A stretch of 64,000 nucleotides of DNA from Blastococcus sp. VKM Ac-2987 (GTDB lineage Bacteria; Actinomycetota; Actinomycetes; Mycobacteriales; Geodermatophilaceae), in NCBI RefSeq assembly GCF_026967805.1, contig NZ_JAPVBG010000002.1, positions 448,928 through 512,927 on the forward strand, in the 5' to 3' direction. The notes beneath the pieces were generated by a model. It saw only the letters and a list, made by a program, of their open reading frames with translations, did no database searches and was not told the origin of the DNA. Made by a program: the position numbers and the translations under genes. Each line of letters starts with the position of its first letter. Position 1 is the stretch's first letter. This document shows, piece after piece, positions 7,532 through 16,059 of this stretch.

Positions 7532-9157
7532 TCAGCTCGGGAGCGGCACCGACCACCGGATCTCGGTGCCGGAGGGTCCGGCCGCCACCGTCATCCGGCC
7601 GCCCCGCCGCTCGGCGCGGTCGGCCAGGTTCGCCAGCCCGCTGCGCACGGTCACGGCCGGCAGCCCGCAGCCGTCGTCGGTGACCACGACGCAGACCGCG
7701 TCGGTGAGCGTCACCTCCACCGTCACCCGGGAGGCGCGCGCGTGCCGCACGACGTTCGTCACCAGCTCCCGGACGACCGCGACCAGGTCGCCCACCATGG
7801 CCGCGGGAAGGTCCTCGACCTCGCTGCGCACCCGCAGGTCCGGCCGCAACCCGTGCCCGTCGGTGACCGAGCGGACGACCTCGGCCACCCGCTGCCGGAC
7901 CGCCGCGGCGGAGGAGTCCTCCGCCCCGTGCAGCTCGAAGATCGACGCCCGGACGCGGGCGATCGTCCCGTCGAGCTCGTCCACCCGCTCGGCGATCCGT
8001 CTCGCCGCCTCCGGCGCCGACTCCTCCAGCGACCGGCCCAGGCGGTCGAGGGCCAGCGCGGTGGCGAAGATCCGCTGCACCACGTGGTCGTGGAGGTCGC
8101 GCGCGATCCGTTCCCGGTCGGCCTGCACCTGCAGGCGCTGCTCGCGCTCCTGGCTGCGCACCAGCTCCATGGCGACGGTGGCCTGGGTGGCGAATGCCGC
8201 CGCCGGCTCCAGCACCATGGGGTCGAACGGGGGGCGGCCCCGGGTCCGCAGGGCGACGAGCGTGCTGGTCCGGAACCGTTCCCCGACGGGGAGGAACAGC
8301 GCCGGGCCGTACCGGCCGGCGAGCCGGCCGATGACCTCGGCGCGCGTCATCCCCGGGGGCGGGGCCTCGACGTCGTCGACCAGCTGCGGCGTGCCCGACC
8401 GGTGGGCCACGCCCAGGCGGGAGCCGGCCAGCGACACCAGCAGCCCCTCGGTGTCGCCGGCGGACGGGCCGGCGGCGACGGTGATGGTGAGCGTCTCCTC
8501 GTCACCCGGCAGGGGCACCAGCAACCCGACGGCGTCGGCGCCCGACAGCTCGACGACGCGGGCGGCGGCGGCCCGCAGCACCTCGTCGGCCGGCCGCCCC
8601 GAGAGCAGGGCCGTCGCGATCTCCGTACCGGCCTGCGACCAGGCGCGGCGCTGCTCGGCGCGCTCCAGCAGCCGGGCGTTCTCGATGGCCAGCCCCGCCA
8701 CCGCGGCCAGGCCCTGGGCCACCTCGAGGTCGGCCTCGGTGAAGGCCGTGCCGGTGCGCTTCTCGGTGAGGTACAGGTTGCCGAACACGGAGTCGCGGAC
8801 CCGGACCGGCACGCCCAGGAACGACCGCATCGGCGGGTGCCCCGGCGGGACGCCGACGGACGCGGGGTGCTGCCCGAGGTCGGCCAGCCGCATCGCCTCG
8901 GGCTCCTCCACCAGCAGCCCGAGGATGCCGTCACCCGCCGGGGGCCGACCGATCCGCTCGTGGTCCTCGGGGGTCATCCCCACCGTGACGAACCGGTCCA
9001 GCCCGCGGCCGTCCGGCGTGAGCACGCCGAGGGCGCCGTAGCCGGCGCCGACGTGCCGGACCGCCGCCTCGACGATCTCCCGCAGGGTCGCCTCCAGCTG
9101 CCCGCCGGACGCGGCGGCGAGCAGTGCGGCGGTGAGCGCGGTGGCGTCGTCGGTCAT
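7532..9157 (-). CDS. GAF-GAF histidine kinase, DosS/DevS-like
   Basis: A 541-residue sensor kinase if started at ATG 9157; a longer frame to 9280 adds residues unlike the family. Two GAF domains (about 20-165 and 185-335) are followed by the dimerisation/phospho-acceptor helix RIARDLHDHVVQRIF with His356 and an HATPase_c domain with the N box ELVTNVVRH (Asn468). His107 in PPGHPPMRSFLGVPV aligns, from my memory of the protein, with the haem-ligating His149 of mycobacterial DosS, so a haem-based O2/NO/CO or redox sensor is likely. There are no membrane helices. The response regulator gene converges on it. Target stimulus is inferred, not shown. Confidence 0.88.
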   Translation of the reverse strand: MTDDATALTAALLAAASGGQLEATLREIVEAAVRHVGAGYGALGVLTPDGRGLDRFVTVGMTPEDHERIGRPPAGDGILGLLVEEPEAMRLADLGQHPASVGVPPGHPPMRSFLGVPVRVRDSVFGNLYLTEKRTGTAFTEADLEVAQGLAAVAGLAIENARLLERAEQRRAWSQAGTEIATALLSGRPADEVLRAAAARVVELSGADAVGLLVPLPGDEETLTITVAAGPSAGDTEGLLVSLAGSRLGVAHRSGTPQLVDDVEAPPPGMTRAEVIGRLAGRYGPALFLPVGERFRTSTLVALRTRGRPPFDPMVLEPAAAFATQATVAMELVRSQEREQRLQVQADRERIARDLHDHVVQRIFATALALDRLGRSLEESAPEAARRIAERVDELDGTIARVRASIFELHGAEDSSAAAVRQRVAEVVRSVTDGHGLRPDLRVRSEVEDLPAAMVGDLVAVVRELVTNVVRHARASRVTVEVTLTDAVCVVVTDDGCGLPAVTVRSGLANLADRAERRGGRMTVAAGPSGTEIRWSVPLPS

Positions 9158-9302
9158 CGGTGGCACCAGCGGTCGGGCGGGGACACGGCCCGACCGTAGG
9201 AGCGCCGACGTAGCGGGGGAAGCGCTTCGCCCATCGTCGTGCGAAACGGGGTCGTCCCAAAGGGACCAAAGGCCCGGCACCGGGTCGGCCTCCCGGACGC
9301 GA

Positions 9303-9333
9303 CGAGGCCCCGGTCGGATCGACCGGGGCCTCG
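9303..9333 (-). terminator. Terminator hairpin after tRNA-Gly
   Basis: Perfect 14-bp arms (9303-9316 and 9320-9333) with a GAT loop lie 10 bases beyond the CCA end of the tRNA. It would stop tRNA transcription before the kinase promoter region. No T-tract is present. Confidence 0.7.
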
Positions 9334-9342
9334 GGAGCGTCG

Positions 9343-9416
9343 TGGAGCGGGTGACGAGAATCGAACTCGCACTGTCAGCTTGGGAAGCTGATGTTCTACC
9401 ATTGAACTACACCCGC
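9343..9416 (-). tRNA. tRNA-Gly (anticodon CCC)
   Basis: Read on the minus strand, the acceptor arms GCGGGTG and CACCCGC pair fully. The D-stem is GTTC/GAAC, the anticodon stem TCAGC/GCTGA encloses the loop TTCCCAA (anticodon CCC, decoding GGG), and the T-arm carries TTCGATT. CCA is encoded (plus-strand TGG at 9343-9345). The length is 74 nt including CCA. It stands alone, between the sensor kinase and the chemoreceptor, with its own hairpin terminator. Confidence 0.95.
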
Positions 9417-9468
9417 GAACGGCGACGAGACTACCTGGTCGCCTCCCCGCCGCGACAGCCACCTCCGG

Positions 9469-10422
9469 TCAGCGGCGCATCTCCGCGAGGAACCCGGTCG
9501 CCTCCGAGCGCAGCTTCTCCGCCATCTGCGACAGCCCGGTGACGTCGTCGGAGCCGGTGTTCAGGGAGGCGGAGCCGTCCACCGCGGCCGCGATGCCGTC
9601 GACCAGCCCGTTCATCTCGCCCACGGTCGAGCCCACGCTGCTCATCACCTCGGCGACGTCCTCCGAGGCCTGCCGGATCTGCTCGACCTGGGCGGTCACC
9701 CGCTCGGTCGCCCGCCCGGTCTGGTCGGCGAGGTCCTTGACCTCCGAGGCGACGACGGCGAAGCCCTTGCCGGCCTCACCGGCGCGGGCGGCCTCGATCG
9801 TGGCGTTGAGCGCCAGGAGCCGGGTCTGGGCCGCCACCGAGTCGATCAGCGCGATGATCTCCTCGATCTCGGCCGACGAGCGGGTGAGCGAGCCGATCGT
9901 CTCGCGGGCGGCGCCGACCTCGCAGCTGGCGGCCGACGCGGCGGCGGTCAGGCCCGAGGCCGAGGCGCTGAGCTCCGTCGCCGCCGTCGCCACCTGCTCC
10001 GACATGGACAGCACGACCGACTCGAAGTCGTCGGCGAGCTGCAGCCGGCTGCGCTGCGCCTCGGTGACCCGCCCGGCGGTCTGCTGCATGGCGCCGCGGG
10101 CGTCGTTGATGGCGGTCGCGCTGCGCCGGAAGGAGCCCAGCAGGCCGGTGGTCAGCAGCCGGCGGTGGAACCGGCCCTCGGCGGCCGAGTGCAGCGCGGC
10201 CGAGGACTCGCGGACGAACGCGTCGGAGACGTCGAGCACCCGGTTGACCGCGTGGTGCAGCCCGACCAGCTCGGGGATCGCCTCGGCGTCGGGCGCGATG
10301 CGGCTGCGGGCCTCCAGGTCACCCCGGGAGGCCGCCTCGCAGGCCGCCGTCAGCTGGCGCACGAACGCGCGGTAGGCCGCGAGCTCGGCGGCGTCGGCGC
10401 CGCGGGTGGAGCGCACGCCCAT
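9469..10422 (-). CDS. Cytosolic methyl-accepting chemotaxis protein
   Basis: A 317-residue protein without membrane segments. The C-terminal two thirds form the MCP signalling coiled coil, with the near-invariant hairpin tip [20 protein letters not shown] and following [18 protein letters not shown]. That tip contacts CheA and CheW, which are not encoded in this window. The N-terminal 100 residues are helical without a recognisable ligand domain. It starts at ATG 10422, one base after the stop of the PAS-domain gene, so the two are co-transcribed. Together they look like one Aer-type receptor divided into two polypeptides. Confidence 0.88.
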   Translation of the reverse strand: MGVRSTRGADAAELAAYRAFVRQLTAACEAASRGDLEARSRIAPDAEAIPELVGLHHAVNRVLDVSDAFVRESSAALHSAAEGRFHRRLLTTGLLGSFRRSATAINDARGAMQQTAGRVTEAQRSRLQLADDFESVVLSMSEQVATAATELSASASGLTAAASAASCEVGAARETIGSLTRSSAEIEEIIALIDSVAAQTRLLALNATIEAARAGEAGKGFAVVASEVKDLADQTGRATERVTAQVEQIRQASEDVAEVMSSVGSTVGEMNGLVDGIAAAVDGSASLNTGSDDVTGLSQMAEKLRSEATGFLAEMRR

Positions 10423-10423
10423 C

Positions 10424-11002
10424 TCAGCTCTCCTCGCGGTTGATGACCGACCAGATGAAGTCGTCGTAGGTCTGCCCCTGCTCGGCCAGCACGTCGGCGA
10501 GCAGCCGGGCGGACGCCTCGACGGCGGCGCGCGCGTTCGGGTGGCGGCGTTCCTCGTCGAGCAGCCGCTGGTAGAGGGGGAGCACCCGCTGGACCGCGCC
10601 CCGGGAGGGCCGGCGGCGGTTGGAGTGGTACCCGACGACGCGGCAGCCGGCGTCGTAGGAGGGGGTGACGTGCGCCAGGACCCAGTAGTGCCCGCCGTCG
10701 ACCGCCAGGTTGTTGATGTAGGCGAAGACCTCCTGGCCGGCGGCGAGGCCGTCCCACAGCAGCTTGAAGACCGCACGCGGCATCTCGGGGTGCCGGATCA
10801 GGTTGTGCGGCTTGCCGAGGACGTCGTCGAGCTCGTAGCCGCTGACCCGGAGGAACACGTCGTTGGCATAGGTGATGACGCCGCGCAGATCGGTCTTGGA
10901 GACGATCAGCTCGTCTGCGGCGAAGGGCCGCTCACGTCCCGTGGGGCGAGCGGGAACGCGGGCGCCACGGGGTGCCGGTGGCGCCGGCCTGGTGTCGAGC
11001 AC
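10424..11002 (-). CDS. Aer-like PAS-domain sensor protein
   Basis: A 192-residue protein from GTG 11002 (GGGAG about nine bases upstream). A PAS domain fills about residues 28-135: [24 protein letters not shown], the diagnostic [10 protein letters not shown] at 66-75, then [12 protein letters not shown]. In E. coli Aer the same motif region belongs to the FAD-binding PAS that senses redox/oxygen. The C-terminal 55 residues are helical. No signalling domain is attached; the MCP signalling module is the next gene, one base away. FAD binding is inferred from the motif. Confidence 0.87.
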   Translation of the reverse strand: MLDTRPAPPAPRGARVPARPTGRERPFAADELIVSKTDLRGVITYANDVFLRVSGYELDDVLGKPHNLIRHPEMPRAVFKLLWDGLAAGQEVFAYINNLAVDGGHYWVLAHVTPSYDAGCRVVGYHSNRRRPSRGAVQRVLPLYQRLLDEERRHPNARAAVEASARLLADVLAEQGQTYDDFIWSVINREES

Positions 11003-11098
11003 GAAGCGGTCTCCCTGGTTCTCGGTCGATTGCGTCCTCTACATCGGCAGACCGGGGAAGATGTGGACGGGCCGAAGGTCCCGTCGTCTCCGGGACGG

Positions 11099-11141
11099 CA
11101 CCGTGCCCCGTCCGCACGGGGAAGTCGGACGGGGCGCGGTG
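11099..11141 (-). terminator. Terminator hairpin after the S8 protease gene
   Basis: A 16-bp stem with one G-T pair (11099-11114 with 11126-11141) and an 11-base loop lie about 35 bases past the protease stop, within the 173-bp gap before the PAS gene. Confidence 0.65.
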
Positions 11142-11175
11142 GCTCAGGGGGTGCGCCGGGGCGGCGCGGACGGCG

Positions 11176-13896
11176 TCAGAGGGCGACGCCGGTGCAGGAC
11201 GAGGCGCAGCTCATCGACCAGATGGAGCCGAGCGGACGGAACCGGTCGGAGCGGACGAGCCGCTCGCCGGCCGGGCCGCTGCGGACCACGGGCCCGGCAG
11301 CAGGTGCTCCGCCGTCCGGCGTTCCGTCGTCGGGCGTGCTGCCGTCCGGCGAGGTGCTGCCGGGGGTGGTGTCGTCAGGCGTCGTGCCGCCGTCGGGCGT
11401 GCTCCCGTCGGGCATCGGGCCGCCGGGGTCGCTGCCGTCGGCCGGGTCCGTCGGTGCCGTACCGACCTCGTCGGCGTAGGTCAGCGCGTTGCTCAGCACG
11501 GTCGACCGCCCGTCCCGTGCGTAGACCGAGACGTCGTAGGTGCCGGCCACCCGGGCGGGCACGCGGACCACCAGGTCGGTCGTGCTGCTGCTGACCACGG
11601 TGCCCGTCGTCGTGGCGCCGATCCGCACCGTGGGGTCGGCGGGCAGGGCCCGGCCGGTGATCGTCACCAGCGTGCCGCCCGAGGTGCTCACCCGGTCGGG
11701 GCCCAGCGACGTGATGCGGAAGACGCCGACCTCCGGGTAGGTCGTCGTCCCCGGGGGCGCCGGCGTGCCGCCCCCGTCCTCGGGGGTGCTGCCGTCGGGA
11801 GCTGTCCCCTCCGGCGTCGTGCCGGGCGTGGTGTCCCCGGGCGTGCTGCTGTCCGGGCTGGTGCCGGGGGTGCTGCCGTCGGGCGTGGTGCCGTCGGGGA
11901 CGGTGTCGTCCGGTGTGGTGCCGTCGGGGACGGTGTCGTCCGGTGTGGTGCCGTCGGGGACGGTGCTGTCGGGGACGGTGTCGTCCGGTGTGGCGCCGTC
12001 CGGGGTGGTCCCGTCGGGGGTGCTCTCCCCGGGCGACGTGCCGCCCGGCGCCGACCCGGGGAGGGGCGCCGTGCCCGTGCCCGGTCCGGGGGTCGTGCCC
12101 CCGGGCGACGTGCCGCCCGGTGCCGGCGCCGCATCGTCCGGGGAGGTGCCGGACGGCGGGTCGGTCCGGATCGGCTCGGCCGGGCTCCCGCCGTCGGGGC
12201 TCGGGCTCGCCGAGGAGACCAGGAGCGGGGCCGCGTGCATCCTGCCCAGCGGGTCGTCGTCGCGGTACAGCTGCACGGTCAGGACGTAGCGCCCTTCGGC
12301 GAGCTCGACCGCGGGGGACAGGCCCGTGCCGTCGAAGGAACCGAAGGTGCCGAGGTCGAAGCGGGCGTCGCCGGCGTCGTCGGTGCTGACCGTCACGCCG
12401 TCGAGGGTCACCGCCTTCTGCGACAGCGCCCAGATCTCCCCGGCGTGCTCCATGCCGAGGCCGATGGCGACCGAGTACTCGCCGCTCCCCGCGGACCCGC
12501 TGATCCCGATGGTCGGGGTGACCACGCCGGGGCGGGCGGTCATCGACGTGAAGGCGTACTGCACCGGCTCGGTGCCGCCCTCGGCCAGGCGGCTCATCGT
12601 GAGCCGGCCGCCGGTGACGGACTTGCCGACGAACGCGGGCACCAGGTCCACGTCCGCCAGGAGCGCGGCCTTGATCTCGGCGGCGGTGGCCATGGGCATG
12701 GCGGCGCGGTAGAGGGCGACCGCCGCAGCTACCTGCGGGCCGGCGATCGACGTCCCGCCGACCAAGCGCACGCCACCGTCGTTCCACGTGGTGAGCACCA
12801 GGTAGCCAGGGGCGAACAGATCGACGTCGGTCGCACCGTAGGCGGAGCTCGGCGAGATGGTGTCTCCGGCGGTCGAGCTACCCACGGTGATGACGTTGGG
12901 GTCGGGCAGGCTCGCCGGGTACAGGATGCTGCTGTCCCGGTCCAGGGCGTCGTTCCCGGCCGCGGCGACGACGAGGACGTCGTGGGCTGCGGCGTACGCG
13001 ACGGCGTCCCGCAGGTTCTGCAGGGCGAAGCCGGTGAACTCGCCACCCCAGGACGCGGTGATGACGTCGGCGCCGTTGTCGACGGCGTACCGGATCGCCT
13101 TCGCCCCGGCGTTCACGTCGACCGTGCCACCGCCGCCGATGACCAGCGGCATGAGCGTCACGCCCGGCGCGACCCCGGCTGTGCCGGCGCCGTTGCCTGC
13201 CCGGGCACCCACCACGCCGGCGACGCTCGTGCCGTGCGTGCCCATGCTGCCGTTGTCGACGTCGGCGTTGTTCGCGTAGAAGTTCCAGCCGTGGCAATCG
13301 CCGGCCAGGCCGTTGCCGTCCGTGTCGGGGGCGCCGCAGGCCTGGTCCGGGTTGGTCCACAGCGAGCCGGCCAGCTCCACGTGGTCGGAGTCGAAGCCGG
13401 TGTCGACGACGGCCACGATCCGGCCGGCTCCGGTGCCGGTCTCCCAGCCGCTCGTCGCGTCGACGTCCGCGTCCGCAAGCGCGGGGACGGGCTGGTGGTA
13501 GGAGTTGGTACCGGTGTTCTCGAGGTTCCAGCCGTACTGGGGGAAGTAGGGGTCGGTGACGGTGCCGAGCACCGGGACCGACTGGGAGGTGGCCACCTCG
13601 TCGACCCCCGCCACCGCCCGGAGCCGGTCCGCCGTCACGCCGTCGGTGGCGACCAGGGCGGAGACCTCGTCCAGCGGCTGGGCGTGCGCGACACCGGGCA
13701 CGGCCTCCAGGGCGCCGAGCAGGACCGCGTCCGCGGCGCTCGCGGTCACGACGTAGCGGGTCAGCCCGTCACCGTCGCCGAAGTCCGTCGCCACCTGGAC
13801 CGCGGGGGCGGCCCAAGCCGTGTACACGGCTGCGCCGGCGTAGCCGGCTACGACGGCCGAGGTCAGCACGACCCCCAGGACCTTCTTGCTCGTCAT
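11176..13896 (-). CDS. Secreted S8 (subtilisin-like) serine protease with IPT/TIG domain
   Basis: This 906-residue exported protease begins at ATG 13896, which has GGAGG nine bases upstream; the GTG two codons earlier is too close to it. Residues 1-30 form a signal peptide (VLGVVLTSAVVAGYAGAA ... AWA). A propeptide-like region (to about 110) precedes the S8 domain, whose triad is Asp165 (AVVDTGFD), His221 (MGTHGTSVAG) and Ser383 (GGTSIAGPQ), with oxyanion Asn315. A Pro/Thr/Asp-rich linker (about 590-735) built on TPDDTVPDGT-type repeats leads to an IPT/TIG immunoglobulin-like domain (about 750-825). A second linker and a short tail with two Cys residues (CASSC) follow. It acts outside the cell; substrate unknown. 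Confidence 0.92.
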   Translation of the reverse strand: MTSKKVLGVVLTSAVVAGYAGAAVYTAWAAPAVQVATDFGDGDGLTRYVVTASAADAVLLGALEAVPGVAHAQPLDEVSALVATDGVTADRLRAVAGVDEVATSQSVPVLGTVTDPYFPQYGWNLENTGTNSYHQPVPALADADVDATSGWETGTGAGRIVAVVDTGFDSDHVELAGSLWTNPDQACGAPDTDGNGLAGDCHGWNFYANNADVDNGSMGTHGTSVAGVVGARAGNGAGTAGVAPGVTLMPLVIGGGGTVDVNAGAKAIRYAVDNGADVITASWGGEFTGFALQNLRDAVAYAAAHDVLVVAAAGNDALDRDSSILYPASLPDPNVITVGSSTAGDTISPSSAYGATDVDLFAPGYLVLTTWNDGGVRLVGGTSIAGPQVAAAVALYRAAMPMATAAEIKAALLADVDLVPAFVGKSVTGGRLTMSRLAEGGTEPVQYAFTSMTARPGVVTPTIGISGSAGSGEYSVAIGLGMEHAGEIWALSQKAVTLDGVTVSTDDAGDARFDLGTFGSFDGTGLSPAVELAEGRYVLTVQLYRDDDPLGRMHAAPLLVSSASPSPDGGSPAEPIRTDPPSGTSPDDAAPAPGGTSPGGTTPGPGTGTAPLPGSAPGGTSPGESTPDGTTPDGATPDDTVPDSTVPDGTTPDDTVPDGTTPDDTVPDGTTPDGSTPGTSPDSSTPGDTTPGTTPEGTAPDGSTPEDGGGTPAPPGTTTYPEVGVFRITSLGPDRVSTSGGTLVTITGRALPADPTVRIGATTTGTVVSSSTTDLVVRVPARVAGTYDVSVYARDGRSTVLSNALTYADEVGTAPTDPADGSDPGGPMPDGSTPDGGTTPDDTTPGSTSPDGSTPDDGTPDGGAPAAGPVVRSGPAGERLVRSDRFRPLGSIWSMSCASSCTGVAL
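11885..11989 (-). repeat. 30-bp tandem repeats in the protease linker
   Basis: Two exact 30-bp units (11885-11914, 11915-11944) and a third carrying a 15-bp internal expansion (11945-11989) encode ten-residue units of the TPDDTVPDGT type. Weaker copies of the same unit continue on both sides. Such arrays change length by slippage or recombination, so linker length may vary between strains. Confidence 0.85.
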
Positions 13897-14059
13897 CCGC
13901 ACAGTCCTCCGGCGCCACCCGCCCGGCCGGTCCGGAGGGGCCGGGACCGGGGAGCCCGGTCGCCGGCAGGCGCTCTCCCGCTGGGCTACGACGCGGCCGC
14001 CGGCCGGCTTGAGGCCCGGGAGGCCGGATTCACCCGGAGGGAGGGCCGGAGCGGTTCCC

Positions 14060-14065
14060 TAGACT
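14060..14065 (+). promoter_or_regulatory. -10 box of leaderless dcd transcript
   Basis: TAGACT lies exactly seven bases before the dcd ATG (14073), placing the expected transcription start on the A of the start codon. No Shine-Dalgarno is present. No convincing -35 box was found. Confidence 0.55.
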
Positions 14066-14072
14066 CCGCGCC

Positions 14073-14657
14073 ATGCTGCTGAGCGACCGCGACATCACGG
14101 CCGCGATCGCCGGGGGACGCCTCGGCATCGAGCCCTACGACCCGGGGCTGGTGCAGCCGTCCAGCATCGACGTCCGGCTGGACCGGTTCTTCCGGGTGTT
14201 CAACAACTCGCGGTACACCCACATCGACCCGGCGGAGCAGCAGGACGACCTCACCACCCTGGTGGAGCCCGACGGCGACGACCCCTTCGTGCTGCACCCC
14301 GGCGAGTTCGTGCTCGGCTCCACGCTGGAGGTGATCAGCCTCCCCGACGACCTCGCCGCGCGGCTGGAGGGGAAGTCCTCGTTGGGGAGACTGGGGCTGC
14401 TCACCCACTCGACGGCGGGGTTCGTCGACCCCGGGTTCTCCGGGCACATCACGCTGGAGCTGTCCAACGTGGCGAACCTGCCGATCACGCTGTGGCCGGG
14501 CATGAAGATCGGCCAGCTGTGCATGTTCCGGCTGAGCAGCCCGGCCGAGCACCCCTACGGCTCGGCGGTCTACGGCTCGCGGTACCAGGACCAGCGCGGC
14601 CCCACGCCGTCGCGGTCGTTCCGGAACTTCACCCGCGCAGAGACCAGGCGCCCCTAG
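14073..14657 (+). CDS. dcd: dCTP deaminase, bifunctional (dUMP-forming) type
   Basis: A 194-residue homotrimeric enzyme of pyrimidine deoxynucleotide synthesis. Motifs [35 protein letters not shown] and the C-terminal [10 protein letters not shown] (the lid over the triphosphate) are all present. The THSTAG form, as in the mycobacterial and Methanocaldococcus enzymes, is that of the bifunctional dCTP deaminase/dUTPase, which converts dCTP directly to dUMP. The ATG appears leaderless. Its TAG stop overlaps the TAG stop of the converging exporter gene (CTAG at 14654-14657). Confidence 0.95.
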   Translation: MLLSDRDITAAIAGGRLGIEPYDPGLVQPSSIDVRLDRFFRVFNNSRYTHIDPAEQQDDLTTLVEPDGDDPFVLHPGEFVLGSTLEVISLPDDLAARLEGKSSLGRLGLLTHSTAGFVDPGFSGHITLELSNVANLPITLWPGMKIGQLCMFRLSSPAEHPYGSAVYGSRYQDQRGPTPSRSFRNFTRAETRRP

Positions 14658-16009
14658 GCGCGTGGCGGCGGGTCGTCCGCCACGCGGGCGGCGGCCGGCA
14701 CCTCGACGCCGGCGCTCTCCAGCACGTCGCCGCAGCGACCCGCCGGTGACCAGCCGGGGACGGCCCGCTCCACCTCGTCGTCGACGAACACCTGCCGGGT
14801 GGCGATCCACCCGGCCACGCTGAGCACGGCGACGCCGGTGAGCGCGATGACGAACATGCCGTCGTAGCTGCCGGTCACCCCGCGCAGCACGCCCACGAGG
14901 AGCGGGCCCGAGCCGGCGATCACGTAGCCGAAGCTCTGGCTGACGGTGGAGAGCGCGGAGACGCTCTCGGGCGTGCGGGCGCGCAGCCCGATGAGGGTGA
15001 GCACCATCGAGAAGGTGCCCATGCCGACGGCGATGAGGACCATCCAGAGCCACGGCGCGGTGGTCGGTGCCGTCCAGAGGCCGACCCAGCCGGCCACGTA
15101 GCAGGCGATGAACACCAGCAGCAGCGGGCGCTGCAGCCGCGGCCGGACGGTCAGCGACGGGATGACGGCGCTCAGCGGCAGGCCGACGACGGAGTTCAGG
15201 CCCAGGAGCAGCCCCGCGGTCGCCGCGCTCAGCCCCGAGTCGCGCAGGTACTGGGCCGACCAGCCGATGACGACGTAGGCCTGCAGTGCCTGGACGCCGA
15301 AGAAGGCGGTGATCGCCATCGCCGTCGGGCTGTGCACCAGCGCCCGCATGCGGACGGCGGTGTGGCCCTGGCGGGAGACGTCGGGGGCGGCCGGCACGGC
15401 CAGCCACACGCCCGCCGCGACGAGCGCCGGCAGCGCCCAGACGACGAGCGCCCAGCGCCACCCCTCGCCCTCGGTGCCCGCGACGTCGGCGATGGGCTGC
15501 GAGGCCACGGCCGCCAGGGTCGCGCCCAGGCCCATCGCGGTGCTGTAGGCGCCGATCAGCGGGCCGGTCCGCCCCGGGAAGTGGCGCTTCACCAGGCTGG
15601 GGAGCATGACGTTGCCCAGGGCCCCACCGGCCATGGCCAGCGCCGTGCCGGCGAGGAAGACGGGGAAGGCCTCGGCCAGGCTGCGCAGCGCGAGCCCGGC
15701 GGTCATCGCGACCAGGGCGCCGGCGAGCACGTGCGAGTCCCGGTAGCGCGCCGACAGGGCCGGACCGGTGAACCCGATGAGCGCGAAGCAGAGCACCGGC
15801 ATGGTGGTGATGACCCCGGCCAGGCTGCTGGAGATGCCCAGACCCCGCTCGATCTCCTCCAGCACGGGACCGACGCTGGTGACCGCCGTCCGCAGGTTGA
15901 GCGCCGTCAGCACGATGGCCACGGCCATCAACCCGAGACCCCGACGGCGGTCGGTGCCGGTGCTGCTGCGGTCCGGGGCGGTGCGCGTCACCCGGAAAGC
16001 GTCCTCCAT
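14654..16009 (-). CDS. MFS transporter, CynX/NimT family
   Basis: A 451-residue major-facilitator protein with about 12 transmembrane helices. Its early [20 protein letters not shown] segment is the signature of the CynX/NimT (cyanate/2-nitroimidazole) subgroup. That subgroup name is historical, and the substrates of most members are unknown. ATG 16009 (MEDAFRVTR) fits the family N-terminus; further upstream frame is low complexity. The gene converges on dcd with overlapping stop codons and is followed on the same strand, 50 bp upstream, by the DUF389 gene, so both may be one transcription unit. Confidence 0.85.
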   Translation of the reverse strand: MEDAFRVTRTAPDRSSTGTDRRRGLGLMAVAIVLTALNLRTAVTSVGPVLEEIERGLGISSSLAGVITTMPVLCFALIGFTGPALSARYRDSHVLAGALVAMTAGLALRSLAEAFPVFLAGTALAMAGGALGNVMLPSLVKRHFPGRTGPLIGAYSTAMGLGATLAAVASQPIADVAGTEGEGWRWALVVWALPALVAAGVWLAVPAAPDVSRQGHTAVRMRALVHSPTAMAITAFFGVQALQAYVVIGWSAQYLRDSGLSAATAGLLLGLNSVVGLPLSAVIPSLTVRPRLQRPLLLVFIACYVAGWVGLWTAPTTAPWLWMVLIAVGMGTFSMVLTLIGLRARTPESVSALSTVSQSFGYVIAGSGPLLVGVLRGVTGSYDGMFVIALTGVAVLSVAGWIATRQVFVDDEVERAVPGWSPAGRCGDVLESAGVEVPAAARVADDPPPRA

Positions 16010-16059
16010 GACCGTCGGCACATCGACCTCGGGTCGGTGCGCGCCGCAACCACCTCGGC

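Noticed and set aside
9343..9416. tRNA-Gly as integration site for a mobile island
   Set aside because: No integrase, direct repeat of the tRNA 3' end or phage/ICE gene is found nearby; adjacent genes look chromosomal.
11750..12170. CRISPR-like periodic repeats
   Set aside because: The periodicity is coding: in-frame TPDG/TPDD units in the protease linker, without unique spacers or cas genes.
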